Below the pieces are notes generated by a model. The model was given only the letters and a program-made list of their open reading frames with translations. It ran no database searches and had not been told where the DNA came from. A program made the translations under genes and the position numbers. DNA of 64,000 bases, taken from assembly GCA_000242815.2 (NCBI GenBank), contig AHHB01000026.1, positions 1 through 64,000 on the forward strand, in the 5' to 3' direction. This document shows, piece by piece, positions 1-8,578 of this stretch (its first letter is position 1; each line of letters opens with the position of its first letter). This DNA comes from Janthinobacterium lividum PAMC 25724. Lineage in GTDB: Bacteria > Pseudomonadota > Gammaproteobacteria > Burkholderiales > Burkholderiaceae_D.

Positions 1-290
1 CCAGTCCGTCGGGGTTTCGCGCGCTTGGTACCACAAGGCAGTCTAGCAGGGGCTTCAAACCGCCGTATGCGTTGTCCCAGTCCAAGCTGCCTGCACAGTA
101 CCGTTCTATCTCCAGCGCGCTTCTGGCAATCGGTACCGTAGGCACCTTTGCCCCCAATCGCCGCCAGGACACTGGCCCGCCAGCCATTGCGTAATTTTTT
201 GTAGGCATGGAAATGCATGCCTTTGATGGCATTGTTGGAGGGTGTGGCTGCAGGCAGGTGGAGTTCGTAGATGAGTTCGCGTAGGTGCAT
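1..290 (-). pseudogene. RusA-like phage protein, partial and frameshifted
   Basis: On the minus strand an ATG at 290 opens a frame beginning MHLRELIYELHLPAATPSNN. After a run of five G (plus-strand C at 151-155) the frame closes, but the next frame continues sensibly with ALEIERYCAGSLDWDNAYGG and DCLVVPSARNPDGL to the window edge. Deleting one G would join the halves into one protein. The DWDN-GGLKPLLD pattern resembles RusA-type Holliday junction resolvases and similar phage proteins; this is recognition by eye. The gene runs off the left edge, so its C-terminus is unseen. It lies directly beside a tRNA-tail attachment remnant, which fits the end of a prophage or integrated element. The homopolymer position means sequencing error is possible. 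Confidence 0.6.
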
Positions 291-448
291 TGAGATTACC
301 GGTGGGGGAGGGGTATCTCATATAGCAACTGGCGAAATTATAGGTGTGTTTGAACGTTTTGACCGCTTGAAAGGTGGCACAAGAAGGTGTGACAAATTGT
401 GCTGGATGTGTTATCCTAAGTCATTGAAAGATAAGGGGAATGTGTTTC

Positions 449-476
449 GTGAGTTCGAATCTCACCGCTTCCGCCA
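449..476 (+). other. tRNA-Ser 3' end fragment, probable attachment-site remnant
   Basis: The sequence forms a perfect T-arm (GTGAG 449-453, loop TTCGAAT 454-460, CTCAC 461-465), followed by an acceptor 3' strand CGCTTCC, discriminator G and CCA (466-476). No D-arm, anticodon arm or 5' acceptor strand can be found upstream. G as discriminator base suits tRNA-Ser. Integrases that target tRNA 3' ends leave such a tail at the far end of the element, so this is most likely the right attachment site of the element that carries the RusA-like fragment, with the intact tRNA to the left of the window. Confidence 0.7.
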
Positions 477-486
477 GGAAATAAAG

Positions 487-509
487 AAACCGCCTTCGGG
501 CGGTTTTTT
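487..509 (+). terminator. Rho-independent terminator after the tRNA tail
   Basis: Stem CCGCC (490-494), TTCG tetraloop (495-498), GGCGG (499-503), then six T (504-509). Ten bases separate it from the CCA of the tRNA fragment, as expected for the original tRNA terminator carried along with the 3' end. Confidence 0.8.
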
Positions 510-515
510 ATTGCC

Positions 516-645
516 TGGCGGAAGCGAGCAGGGCGCCTTCGCGCCCTGCGTGTGAGATTCGAAGGGCTGGGCCTATCGGCCCAGCCCGCCCCGAATCCTC
601 CAACTGCTGCCGCTGCGCGGCAGCCCCGCGCGCCGAAGGCGCGCG
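516..645. repeat. Split inverted tRNA tail and four tandem GC-rich palindromes
   Basis: TGGCGGAAGCG (516-526) and GTGAGATTCGAA (552-563) together are the reverse complement of the tRNA tail at 449-476, split by a palindrome at 528-549. Further perfect palindromes follow at 564-587 (10-bp arms, TATC loop), 606-624 (8-bp arms) and 627-645 (8-bp arms, GAA loop). The arms share no common sequence, so this is not a simple REP family. I see no convincing gene between 291 and 885; the minus-strand reading frame across this stretch is the usual antisense artefact of a tRNA end. Confidence 0.6.
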
Positions 646-885
646 TTCGTGGTCCTAATTTGCTTTTCGGCTGCGCCTGCTTGCACCGCATCGCCCGCCT
701 CAGTCCGTGTCTGAATGCCGGACCAGACCCTCGCGCCTGAGGACAACGACGATCCGCACTACTACCCAGGGCGCTAGTCCGGCTGAGCGTTTCCCCGCAC
801 TTCAAACGGCACATCATTTTCTCGGGTAGTATGTCCGCTGGCCTAGTCAAATACGACCTAGGGTCCCAGAAGATAGGATGTTACA

Positions 886-1298
886 GTGTCAATTAATCAA
901 CTCATTTACATAAGTCAAGCCACACGTAAGATGTCTCCAGAAGACCTCTCTTCGATACAAGAAAAGGCCAAGACAAATAATGGACCAATCGATGTAACAG
1001 GTAGTCTGTTTTACAACGGTGGTTGGTTTTTGCAAGTATTGGAAGGTCCGATAGCTGCACTCGATAAGCTGTATAAAAAAATCGAACTCGATCCGGACAC
1101 AAAAATTCGCGGGTACTGTATAACGAGCCGGCAAGCTTTCGTACTTTCCCCCGCTGGAATATGAATATGACCAACTTGAACGACAGGCAAGCCGACAAAT
1201 ATGATGAACTTGTCGAAGTGCTCGATGCGGCTCAAACAAATCGCAAGATCGGCTCAACGTCCCCGGCAGTGGCATTGCTGAAGATGTTTAAAGGCTGA
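886..1298 (+). pseudogene. BLUF-domain blue-light sensor, frameshifted
   Basis: A GTG at 886 behind AGGATG starts a BLUF domain with the key residues visible: Tyr8, Asn32 and Gln50 (in GGWFLQVLEG), which in this family form the hydrogen-bond network around FAD. The frame closes at 1164, but from about 1110 another frame continues with FPRWNMNMTNLNDRQADKYD and ends in LLKMFKG at 1298. Removing a duplicated CG near 1108-1110 would restore KIRVLYNEPA and a protein of about 136 residues. BLUF proteins of this short type act through a partner or through c-di-GMP signalling. It may be a pseudogene or a base-calling error. A second, intact BLUF gene lies at 41141-41548. Confidence 0.75.
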
Positions 1299-1668
1299 GA
1301 AACATCTGTCCGGGTTATAGTGCGCGTAGGAAAAGTTGTTTTTTCCGTGCCTGCTTTTGATACGGAAACAGTGCGTTTTGACGGCACTTTTATATCAGTA
1401 ACCGTTGGCAATCACGTAGCGGTGGCGCTGGTCATTGCTTGCCCATGGGCCTTTGAAGCCGGCCTGGCTTGGCCCTTCACCTTGGGCCGCGGTGATCGAG
1501 TTTGAAGCGATCGCCGCGCTTGGCCAGATGTGCGTTGCTCGCTGAAAAACTCAGCCAACAACCAGGGGCTGCTTGCCATCCTGGCGTCCGCCGTTGGCAG
1601 TACACACCCAAGCAATCTGCAAGCGCATGGACAGTACTGCTGCACGAAGTACAGTGTTTCCTGAACCG
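1299..1668. other. Intergenic stretch without recognisable gene
   Basis: No frame here has a start site, composition or motifs that I can support. A weak hairpin (TTCCGT / ACGGAA, near 1348-1372) lies after the BLUF gene. The rest separates two convergent genes. Confidence 0.4.
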
Positions 1669-3069
1669 TTAAACCACCGCAGCGCTGAACGACTCGGGCC
1701 GCTGTGCAAGCAGATGCGACAGTCGTTGAAGACCCGCTTGCAAGCGTCCGCGGTCCCGGATGCAACCCAAAGAGATCCGAATGGCATTTACCGATACGCT
1801 GCCAGTGGCGAATGCCTGCGCAGGCGTGACTGCGATGCCGGAGCTGGCGGCGGCATGCGCAAGCTGTGAGCAGTTCCAGTACGCCGGCAACTCGAGCCAG
1901 ACATGCAGGCCGTCACCCAAGCCGCTGTAGCGCCCCGCCAGGATGTCGCGCGCCATCCGGTGGCGCAGGCGCGCCTCCTTGCGCACGCCTTGCATCAATC
2001 TGTCAGCCGAACCGTCGAGTATCCACTGGGTGGCCAGTGCCGCCGTCAGGGGTGCGACCATCAGCGCAAATGATCTGAGCGCGACCAGGAAACGCTCGCG
2101 TTCGTGCGCGTCGCGTATCAGCACGAAGGCGACGCGCAAGCCGGGCGTCAGGCATTTCGACAGGGTGGAGATGTAGTACACCTGTTGCGGGGCAAGCGTG
2201 GCAATAGGCGGTGGCGCGGCATCGGCAAGAAGCCAATAGGGATCGTCTTCGATGATGCGCACCTTGCAGCGCTTCGCGATGCTGGCGAGCTCCTTGCGCC
2301 GGCGTTCCGGCATGGTGATGGCGGTCGGGTTCTGTAATGTCGGATTGAGGTAGACCAGTGCGGGCTTGTGCTGGCGGCACGCTTGCTCTAGCATCTCAGG
2401 CACCATCCCGTGCTTGTCCGCTGGCACCGCGATGAGGTGTCGGCCGAATTGCGCCGCTGCCGCACGCAAGCCGGGATAACTCGTGGGCTCTGCCAGGATG
2501 ACATCGCCAGGCTGCGTCAGCGCCAGGATCAATGCGGCGATCGCCGCTTGCGCACCGGGACAGACAACAAGCTGCGCGTCATCCAGAGGTCCAAACATTG
2601 GTGCCAGCCATGCGGCGCCAGCCTTGCGGTCGGACTCGCTTCCGCCGCCCAAGTGGTAAGTCATCAGCAATTCATTGTCTGCCCTCATCAATACTTGCGA
2701 CAAGCCTTGCTTCAACATGTCGTCGAAGTCCACGCCATCCGGTGGCGGCGGGGTATTCATGCTCAGGTCGAGGACCGCGGTCAATTCGACTTTCGGCGCC
2801 GCCACATAAGTGCCTCGCGCGCCGCGGCCCTCCAGCAAGTTGCGGCGTCGGGCTTCGTCGTAGGCGCGCGTGATCGTCGTCAGGTCGACATCCAGCTGTG
2901 CTGCCAACTGGCGCTGCGTAGGCAGACGCTCGCCCGGCGTCAACGATCCATCTGCCACAGCCGCTTGCAATGCATCGGCAATTTGCAAAAAACGTGGCCC
3001 CTTGTTGCGGGCCAAGCGCGGCAACCAGATGGGCAAATTGTCATCTTGCATGGTTTTCAACTGGGACAT
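1669..3069 (-). CDS. MocR-type PLP-dependent transcriptional regulator
   Basis: The 466-residue protein has an N-terminal GntR-type winged helix (about 20-90, with GERLPTQRQLAAQL and TTITRAYDEARRR) joined to a type I aminotransferase fold (about 110-450). The PLP-binding lysine is K305 in STLSK; EDDPY at 274-278 supplies the Asp that contacts the pyridine nitrogen. MocR proteins bind PLP and often an amino compound and usually control a nearby transporter or B6 gene, commonly divergent from them. Here the divergent neighbour is only a small membrane protein at 3351, so the target is unclear. Length is normal for the family. Confidence 0.9.
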   Translation of the reverse strand: MSQLKTMQDDNLPIWLPRLARNKGPRFLQIADALQAAVADGSLTPGERLPTQRQLAAQLDVDLTTITRAYDEARRRNLLEGRGARGTYVAAPKVELTAVLDLSMNTPPPPDGVDFDDMLKQGLSQVLMRADNELLMTYHLGGGSESDRKAGAAWLAPMFGPLDDAQLVVCPGAQAAIAALILALTQPGDVILAEPTSYPGLRAAAAQFGRHLIAVPADKHGMVPEMLEQACRQHKPALVYLNPTLQNPTAITMPERRRKELASIAKRCKVRIIEDDPYWLLADAAPPPIATLAPQQVYYISTLSKCLTPGLRVAFVLIRDAHERERFLVALRSFALMVAPLTAALATQWILDGSADRLMQGVRKEARLRHRMARDILAGRYSGLGDGLHVWLELPAYWNCSQLAHAAASSGIAVTPAQAFATGSVSVNAIRISLGCIRDRGRLQAGLQRLSHLLAQRPESFSAAVV

Positions 3070-3350
3070 TTTGTCTCAATGTATGGAAATTGTTTTCAAG
3101 TAGTATGCATCAGAGCGTGCAGCAACACCATCTTTGCATGGCAGTCGCTGATGCTTTCTCACCTTTCACCTGCATTTGGAAAATCACTGCGCTCGATGCC
3201 ATCGTGATCGCATCGATAGATATAATGAAAGAGGCAAGCACGATGCCTGGTGGAGTGGTGGAGTGGTAGTAACAGAAGCTGCGCAAGCGGCGTTTGAGGC
3301 AGTGCTGCTCACGGTCGATAGTGTCAAGTAATAACCTGGAAAGACTCAAA

Positions 3351-3596
3351 ATGATGGACTGGACCCCGATAGTGTTCGTGACGTTCAAGGCGCTCGTGCT
3401 CGGCACGGGCATGTTTTTTGCCATCAAGTGGCATTACGATCAAGGCAAGAAGGATAAGGACAAGGCAAAGCAGAATCGCGCGCTGCTAAGCGCGAGCGGC
3501 AAGGTGGTCGCACTGTTCACGCTATTGCTGCTGGCCTTGGGGATCGTCACCTTTTTCGCTGTCAGGATGGCCGGTTTGGAAATGACCTTCTTATGA
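3351..3596 (+). CDS. Small two-helix membrane protein, unknown function
   Basis: An 81-residue protein starting at the first of two adjacent ATGs (3351). It has two hydrophobic segments (about 5-24 and 52-74) separated by a very basic linker rich in Lys (DQGKKDKDKAKQNR), so it is probably a hairpin inner-membrane protein with its loop in the cytoplasm. I do not recognise a family. It is divergent from the MocR gene across about 280 bases, so the two could share regulation, but no operator is evident. Confidence 0.65.
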   Translation: MMDWTPIVFVTFKALVLGTGMFFAIKWHYDQGKKDKDKAKQNRALLSASGKVVALFTLLLLALGIVTFFAVRMAGLEMTFL

Positions 3597-3686
3597 TGGC
3601 AAAGCATAGTCGGCCCCCCGCAATTGCCCGCCGCCGCTATTGACGCCGCCGCTACAGCTTTCCCCTGGGGCTGCTGGCCAAGGCCT

Positions 3687-4157
3687 TCAGGCTGTAAAGT
3701 GAAACTCCAGCACGTGATCGCCGTACTTGTCGACGGCACCCGTTGCAGTCCAGCCCAGATGGCGGTAAAAACCGTAGGAGCGCGAGGCGGGGTCGCTGGA
3801 GCAGCCAAGGAATAGCCGTGCATGGCCGTGTGCGCGCAGTTGCGCCATGATATGTTCCAGCATGCTCTTGCCGATGCCCAAGCCTTCGAATTCCGGCAGC
3901 AGCGCCAGGACGATGATTTCGCCCGTGTCGCGCTCGCCAAAGCAGTAGCCGACCAGTTTGCCGTCGTGGTGGCAGACCTGGCCAGATAGGCTGCCCGAGT
4001 GCATCATCTTGGCCCAGGACTCGGCCGTGATGCCCACTTCCGCCAGGCGTTCCTTGGAGACGGCGTTTTGCCGCGTCTTGCCGCGCAATGCGATGAAGGC
4101 GGCGGTATCGTCCGCATTGGCGGCATGGAAGGTGACGCTGGCGCGATGTATCGTCAT
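3687..4157 (-). CDS. GNAT family N-acetyltransferase
   Basis: A 156-residue protein of typical GNAT size. The acetyl-CoA-binding motif A is visible at about 89-105 (EFEGLGIGKSMLEHIMAQL), preceded by the beta-4 strand EIIVLALLP and followed by the motif B region SYGFYRHLGW with a conserved Tyr. The substrate cannot be read from sequence. Its start codon overlaps the stop of the upstream ribonuclease Z gene by four bases (4154-4157), so the two are translationally coupled. Confidence 0.88.
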   Translation of the reverse strand: MTIHRASVTFHAANADDTAAFIALRGKTRQNAVSKERLAEVGITAESWAKMMHSGSLSGQVCHHDGKLVGYCFGERDTGEIIVLALLPEFEGLGIGKSMLEHIMAQLRAHGHARLFLGCSSDPASRSYGFYRHLGWTATGAVDKYGDHVLEFHFTA

Positions 4158-5119
4158 GTTTTTGTTGGCAGCTTGGTCAGTGCGCCGGCCGCGTCGAGTT
4201 CATAGCTATCGAAATCGCGCGCCAGGAACAGCTCTCCCGAGTAATGCAGGCGTGCTTCCTCTGCCAGCTCGGCCATGCCGTCCGCATTGTGATAGCGGGC
4301 GCTGAAGTGGGTGAGGATCAGGTTCGGCAAGCGGACCGACTCGGCGAACTGCGCCACGCGCTGCACGGAACTGTGCGTGGGACCGGGGCCGACCTTCTGC
4401 AGCATCGCTTCCGTGTAAGTGGCTTCATGCACGAGCAACTGCGCCCCGTTGCAGGCGTCCGCCAGCAACGCTGGCGTGTCGTTGTCGCCGCCGATCACCA
4501 CCGTGGCGCGTTGCGTTTCCACCTGGCGGAAAGCGGCGGCGCGCAAGAGCGTGCCATCGTCGAGCAGCGCATCCTGGCCAGCTTGCAATAATCCCCAGGC
4601 GGGGCCCGGTGGCGCGCCAGCCGCCTGCAGGGCCGCCTTGTCCAGCTTCCAGCGGCTTATTTCCAGCGCGAAACAATAGCCGACACTCGGTGCGCGGTGC
4701 GACAGCGCATGGCGCTCGATGCTCAAGCCCGCTTCCTGATGGACGACTTGCGCGCTGTCGACGTCGATATGGATCAGCGGATACGTCAGGAATAGCTGCG
4801 TGTGCAGCAGGGTCGCGTCGATCCAGGCCTTGATGGCCGCCGGGGCGATCAGCAGCAAGGGCTTCTTGCGCCCCGTCATGGAGGCGCTGGCCAGCAAGCC
4901 CGGCAGTCCGTAGCTGTGGTCGCCATGCACGTGGGTGATACAGATGCCCACCAGGTCGTGCACGGACAAGGGCAGGCGCTGCAGCCGATGCTGCGTCGCT
5001 TCGCCGCAATCGATCATCCACCAGTCGCGGTTGTGCGTGGTTTGCAGGGCCAGCGACGTGACGTTGCGGTGGCGCGTGGGCACGCCGGAAGACGTGCCGA
5101 GAAAAGTCAGTTTGAACAT
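4154..5119 (-). CDS. rnz: Ribonuclease Z, tRNA 3' endonuclease
   Basis: A 321-residue metallo-beta-lactamase fold protein. The zinc motif HVHGDH is at 63-68, with later ligands in GGDNDTP, LLVHEATYT and LTHFSARY. RNase Z removes the 3' trailer of tRNA precursors. I chose the ATG at 5119 (MFKLTFLGTSSGVPT) because the family starts right at this strand; the frame extends 35 residues further upstream without similarity. The gene is followed by, and overlaps, a GNAT gene. A distant Rnz relative with other specificity is possible but less likely. Confidence 0.9.
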   Translation of the reverse strand: MFKLTFLGTSSGVPTRHRNVTSLALQTTHNRDWWMIDCGEATQHRLQRLPLSVHDLVGICITHVHGDHSYGLPGLLASASMTGRKKPLLLIAPAAIKAWIDATLLHTQLFLTYPLIHIDVDSAQVVHQEAGLSIERHALSHRAPSVGYCFALEISRWKLDKAALQAAGAPPGPAWGLLQAGQDALLDDGTLLRAAAFRQVETQRATVVIGGDNDTPALLADACNGAQLLVHEATYTEAMLQKVGPGPTHSSVQRVAQFAESVRLPNLILTHFSARYHNADGMAELAEEARLHYSGELFLARDFDSYELDAAGALTKLPTKT

Positions 5120-5496
5120 GCCTGCATTATGCGGCAGCCGTTTCGGCTTGCCAATGTTCCGCTCTTCCGGGGGCGCAAACAGTGCAGGCGCGCTGGCGGG
5201 GAAGTCGACAGCGTGCGCCGCCATGCCAAGACGCCGATGCCTGCGAGGCGGGCGTCATGGTTGCCGGCTTTTGCCGCGTTATCACGCTGGGCATGGGCAT
5301 GCTGTGGCAAATGGATGGCGTAGGCTATGATGACGTCAGCAAAACGGACAGGCCGCGCAATTTTCCACGGCGCTATCGTCGGCGATGTAGGTTGTATCGA
5401 GCATCGATGTATTGCTGGCAATCGGTATTGCGTCGGTGTTTGCCGGCCTAGGACCATCCTGGTAGTTCCTGCTAATTACTTTACAAGGAGTTTTTC
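5120..5496. other. Intergenic stretch, no gene seen
   Basis: This region separates divergent rnz and the secreted protein at 5497. Short frames cross it but none has a ribosome site and plausible composition. It presumably holds the promoters of both neighbours; I could not identify a convincing -35/-10 pair. Confidence 0.4.
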
Positions 5497-5880
5497 ATGC
5501 GTATTCGTCCCGCCACATTGCTGTCCACCCTGATCTTCGGCAGCGTCGTCTGTAGCGCTTCTGCAGGCGCCGTTGGCCTGGGATTCTTGGCCGATACACC
5601 GATGACCTACCTGAACAAGAACGACAAGCCGGTCTTCGTGCAAGCCGTCACCGACGTGCTCGCTGACAAGAAGGATGGCGAAACTGTGCGATGGAGCAAT
5701 GAAGGCTTGCGCAATTCCGTGCGCATCGCTGCCGAGATCACGGCCAGCGACACGGAAAAGACGGATGCGCGCACCTGCCGCAAGGTGCAGGTCGCCTTGA
5801 GCGCCAAAGGCCAGGAACAGACCCTCAAACTGAAGGTCTGCCAGGCTGGCGATGCAGCGTGGAAAGTGGCGAAGTCCTGA
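5497..5880 (+). CDS. Secreted protein of unknown function
   Basis: A 127-residue protein starting at ATG 5497 behind an AAGGAG ribosome site. Residues 1-23 form a signal peptide ending in ASA. The mature part (DKKDGETVRWSNEG, two Cys near the C-terminus at CRKVQVAL and KVCQAG) resembles the C-terminal domain of 17-kDa surface antigen-like proteins, in which a small beta-sandwich follows a glycine zipper; the zipper is absent here. The two Cys could form a disulfide in the periplasm. The family call is tentative. Confidence 0.7.
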   Translation: MRIRPATLLSTLIFGSVVCSASAGAVGLGFLADTPMTYLNKNDKPVFVQAVTDVLADKKDGETVRWSNEGLRNSVRIAAEITASDTEKTDARTCRKVQVALSAKGQEQTLKLKVCQAGDAAWKVAKS

Positions 5881-5998
5881 TTTCCTGCCTCCGCAGGACT
5901 GCCCCTGCCGGCGATCAGTGCCGGCAGGGCAATGATTTTCTCATTGGTAAGCAATCCACGCGTTAGAATCACGCTTTACCCTCACTTTTCCCACCTGC

Positions 5999-7834
5999 AT
6001 GCAGCAAAGTCGCCTCCTGTTTTTTCGCCTGGCCGGCCAGTTTCGCCGCTATGGCGCCATCGTTGCAGCCACTTTGCTGGCTGTCGGCGTGGCGTCCGCC
6101 ACCGATGTATTGTTAATCCGACAGTTGCAAAACGTCGTCGATGCCATGCGCGCGACGGCCAGCACACAGGTCGCGCCCGCCTCCGGCATGATGGGCATGC
6201 TGCAGGGCTGGGTCGATCGTTTCTTGCCGGCACACGCAGGACAAGTCGATTTGTGGGTGATTCCCGCCACCATCCTGGGCCTGGCCGTCCTGCGCATGGT
6301 CTCCAGTTTTTCCGGCGATTATGGTTCCGTATGGCTATCGAGCCGGGTGCAGGCGGACCTGCGGGAAAAGATGTTTGCCACCATCATGCGCCTGCCCAGC
6401 CGTTTTTTCGATACCACCACCACCAGCCTGACGCAGTCGCGCGTAGCCTTCGACGCCAGCCAGGTGTCGCAAGCGGGCTTGAACGTGCTCAACGTGATGG
6501 TGCGCGATTCCGTCGCCACCATCGGCTACCTGGTTTTATTGTTCAGCATCGACGTGAAACTGGCCCTGTTCTGCATGACCTCGATGCCCATCGTGGCCAT
6601 CGTCGTGACCCTGGCGGGACGCCGCATGCGCCACCTGAGCAAGAGTTCCCAGCAAGCCGTGGGCGAGCTGACGTCGGTGCTGGATGAAAGCATCGCCGGC
6701 CAGCGCGTGGTGAAAATCTTCGGTGGGCAAGATTATGAACAGGCGCGCTTCGTCGACGTCGTCAAGCGCAATCGCCAGTTGGCCGTCAAGCACGCGGCCA
6801 CCTCGGCCATGAATTCCGGCTTCATCATGATGCTCGTCGGCATTACCCTGTCGTCCGTGATTTATTTTGCCATGCTGCGCGCGCAAAGCGGTGCCATCAC
6901 GCCGGGCGCCTTCGTCGCCTTCATGGGCGCGCTGATGGCGATGCAATCGCCGATCAAGAATTTGACGAAAATCAATGAGCCATTGCAACGGGGCCTGGCG
7001 GCGGCCGAGTCCGTGTTTGGCTTGATCGATACGCCGCTGGAACCGGACCCGGGCAGCATTGCGCCATCGGCGGTGCACGGTAATTTGTCCTTGCAAAACG
7101 TTCACTTCCGCTACAACAGCGACGATCCCGATGCGCCCACGGCCTTGCGCGATATCACGCTCGACATCCGCGCCGGCGAAACGGTGGCCCTGGTGGGTGG
7201 CTCGGGTGGCGGCAAGACCACCTTGCTGGGTTTACTGCCGCGCTTCTATGACGTCAGCGGCGGCCAGATCCTGCTCGACGGCGTCGATGTGCGCGACTAC
7301 GCCTTGCTGGACCTGCGGCGCCAGTTCGCCCTCGTCAGCCAGGATGTGATCTTGTTCAACGACACCATGGCGGCAAATATCGCGTATGGCGACCCGGCGC
7401 CGGACATGGCCCGTATCGTAGCGTCGGCGCGCGCCGCCTACGCCCACGATTTCATCACGCAGTTGCCGCAAGGCTACGCAACGCAGGCTGGCCAGAACGG
7501 TTCGCGCCTGTCGGGCGGGCAACGCCAGCGCCTGGCCATTGCGCGCGCGCTGTACAAGGATGCGCCGATTCTCTTGCTCGACGAAGCGACCAGCGCGCTG
7601 GACACGGAGTCGGAGCGACAGGTGCAGGCGGCGCTGGAAGTGCTGATGCGCAACCGCACCACCATCGTTATCGCGCACCGGTTATCGACCATCGAAAGCG
7701 CCGACCGCATCGTCGTCATGCAGGGCGGGCGCCTGGTGGAGTCGGGCAGCCATGCCGCCTTGCTGCAGCAGGGCGGCGCGTATGCACGGCTGCATGCGAG
7801 CCAGTTGTCGCCCGTCAAGGGTGGCGCGGGCTGA
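5999..7834 (+). CDS. msbA: Lipid A export ABC transporter MsbA
   Basis: A 611-residue half-transporter: six transmembrane helices in residues 1-330 and a nucleotide-binding domain in 350-600. Walker A is at 399-407 with K406, the signature LSGGQ is at 504-508 and Walker B LLLDE at 525-529, with a D-loop SALD and the H-loop IVIAHRLST. Homodimers of MsbA flip core-lipid A from the inner to the outer leaflet of the inner membrane. The length and the full-length TM domain fit MsbA better than other half-size exporters. No lipid A kinase gene (lpxK), a frequent neighbour, follows it here. Confidence 0.88.
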   Translation: MQQSRLLFFRLAGQFRRYGAIVAATLLAVGVASATDVLLIRQLQNVVDAMRATASTQVAPASGMMGMLQGWVDRFLPAHAGQVDLWVIPATILGLAVLRMVSSFSGDYGSVWLSSRVQADLREKMFATIMRLPSRFFDTTTTSLTQSRVAFDASQVSQAGLNVLNVMVRDSVATIGYLVLLFSIDVKLALFCMTSMPIVAIVVTLAGRRMRHLSKSSQQAVGELTSVLDESIAGQRVVKIFGGQDYEQARFVDVVKRNRQLAVKHAATSAMNSGFIMMLVGITLSSVIYFAMLRAQSGAITPGAFVAFMGALMAMQSPIKNLTKINEPLQRGLAAAESVFGLIDTPLEPDPGSIAPSAVHGNLSLQNVHFRYNSDDPDAPTALRDITLDIRAGETVALVGGSGGGKTTLLGLLPRFYDVSGGQILLDGVDVRDYALLDLRRQFALVSQDVILFNDTMAANIAYGDPAPDMARIVASARAAYAHDFITQLPQGYATQAGQNGSRLSGGQRQRLAIARALYKDAPILLLDEATSALDTESERQVQAALEVLMRNRTTIVIAHRLSTIESADRIVVMQGGRLVESGSHAALLQQGGAYARLHASQLSPVKGGAG

Positions 7835-8031
7835 GCCTCTGCCCCAGCCTGTTCCTGCCCCCGCTGGCTCCAGCATCGCTTGCGCGGCGGGTAAAGCCGT
7901 TGCTGTTCCTTATCCGGAGCAAGCTGCCGACCGGTGCTTGCTTGTTCTATGAGCACGCCTGCCTTTGCAGGTATCATGCAGCGATTGCGGCCCACCAGCA
8001 GGTGCGAAGCCGGATCTTATAATTGGAGGCA

Positions 8032-8526
8032 ATGGTGGTGGAAGCGGAAGTTTCGGCGTTGGTCAGGGCGCAAGGCTTGGCCTTGCAAAACATGCGCGTC
8101 GTCATGCGCGCGGCGCAGCGGCACTCGGCGCAGATCGAGAAGCAATGCGGCGTATCGGGCGCGCAATTGTGGGCGATGCAGGAATTGCTGGAGCAGCCAG
8201 GCCTGCGCATGGGCGAGCTGGCTGGCAAGATGTCTATCCACCAGACGACGGCCAGCAACCTGGTCGATGCGCTGGTGAAAAAAGCCTATGTGCGCAAGGC
8301 GCGCGACCAGCCCGACCAGCGTGTAGTCACGCTGACCCTGACGCTGGAAGGGCAGGCCGTGATCGCCGTCGCGCCGCAGCCGGCGCGCGGCTTGTTGCCC
8401 AGCGCGCTGGCCCAGTTGGACCCCGACAGCCTGGCGCACTTGAACCAGGGCTTGAGCGCCTTGCTGGCCGTGGTCGCCCCCGATGACAGGCAGGCGGGCA
8501 TGCAGCCGTTTCCGTTTAATTTGTAA
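8032..8526 (+). CDS. MarR family transcriptional regulator
   Basis: About 164 residues with the MarR winged helix: the recognition region MGELAGKMSIHQTTASNLVDAL is followed by the wing KARDQPDQRVVTLTLTLEG, whose DQRV pattern is typical. MarR dimers usually repress a nearby gene and are released by small phenolic ligands. The start is uncertain: GGAGG at 8025-8029 is too close to ATG 8032 and fits GTG 8035 or 8038 better. No obvious target gene sits next to it; the following gene is convergent. Confidence 0.85.
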   Translation: MVVEAEVSALVRAQGLALQNMRVVMRAAQRHSAQIEKQCGVSGAQLWAMQELLEQPGLRMGELAGKMSIHQTTASNLVDALVKKAYVRKARDQPDQRVVTLTLTLEGQAVIAVAPQPARGLLPSALAQLDPDSLAHLNQGLSALLAVVAPDDRQAGMQPFPFNL

Positions 8527-8578
8527 TGTTCGGGCAAGCGTGTGGCTGCACCGCCCCGCGTGCTTTTGTCGTCAGCGC

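Noticed and set aside
416-850. Minus-strand frame of 144 codons across the tRNA tail and hairpins
   Set aside because: It contains GEIRTHE, the antisense reading of a tRNA 3' end, and its composition follows the palindromes. No ribosome site.
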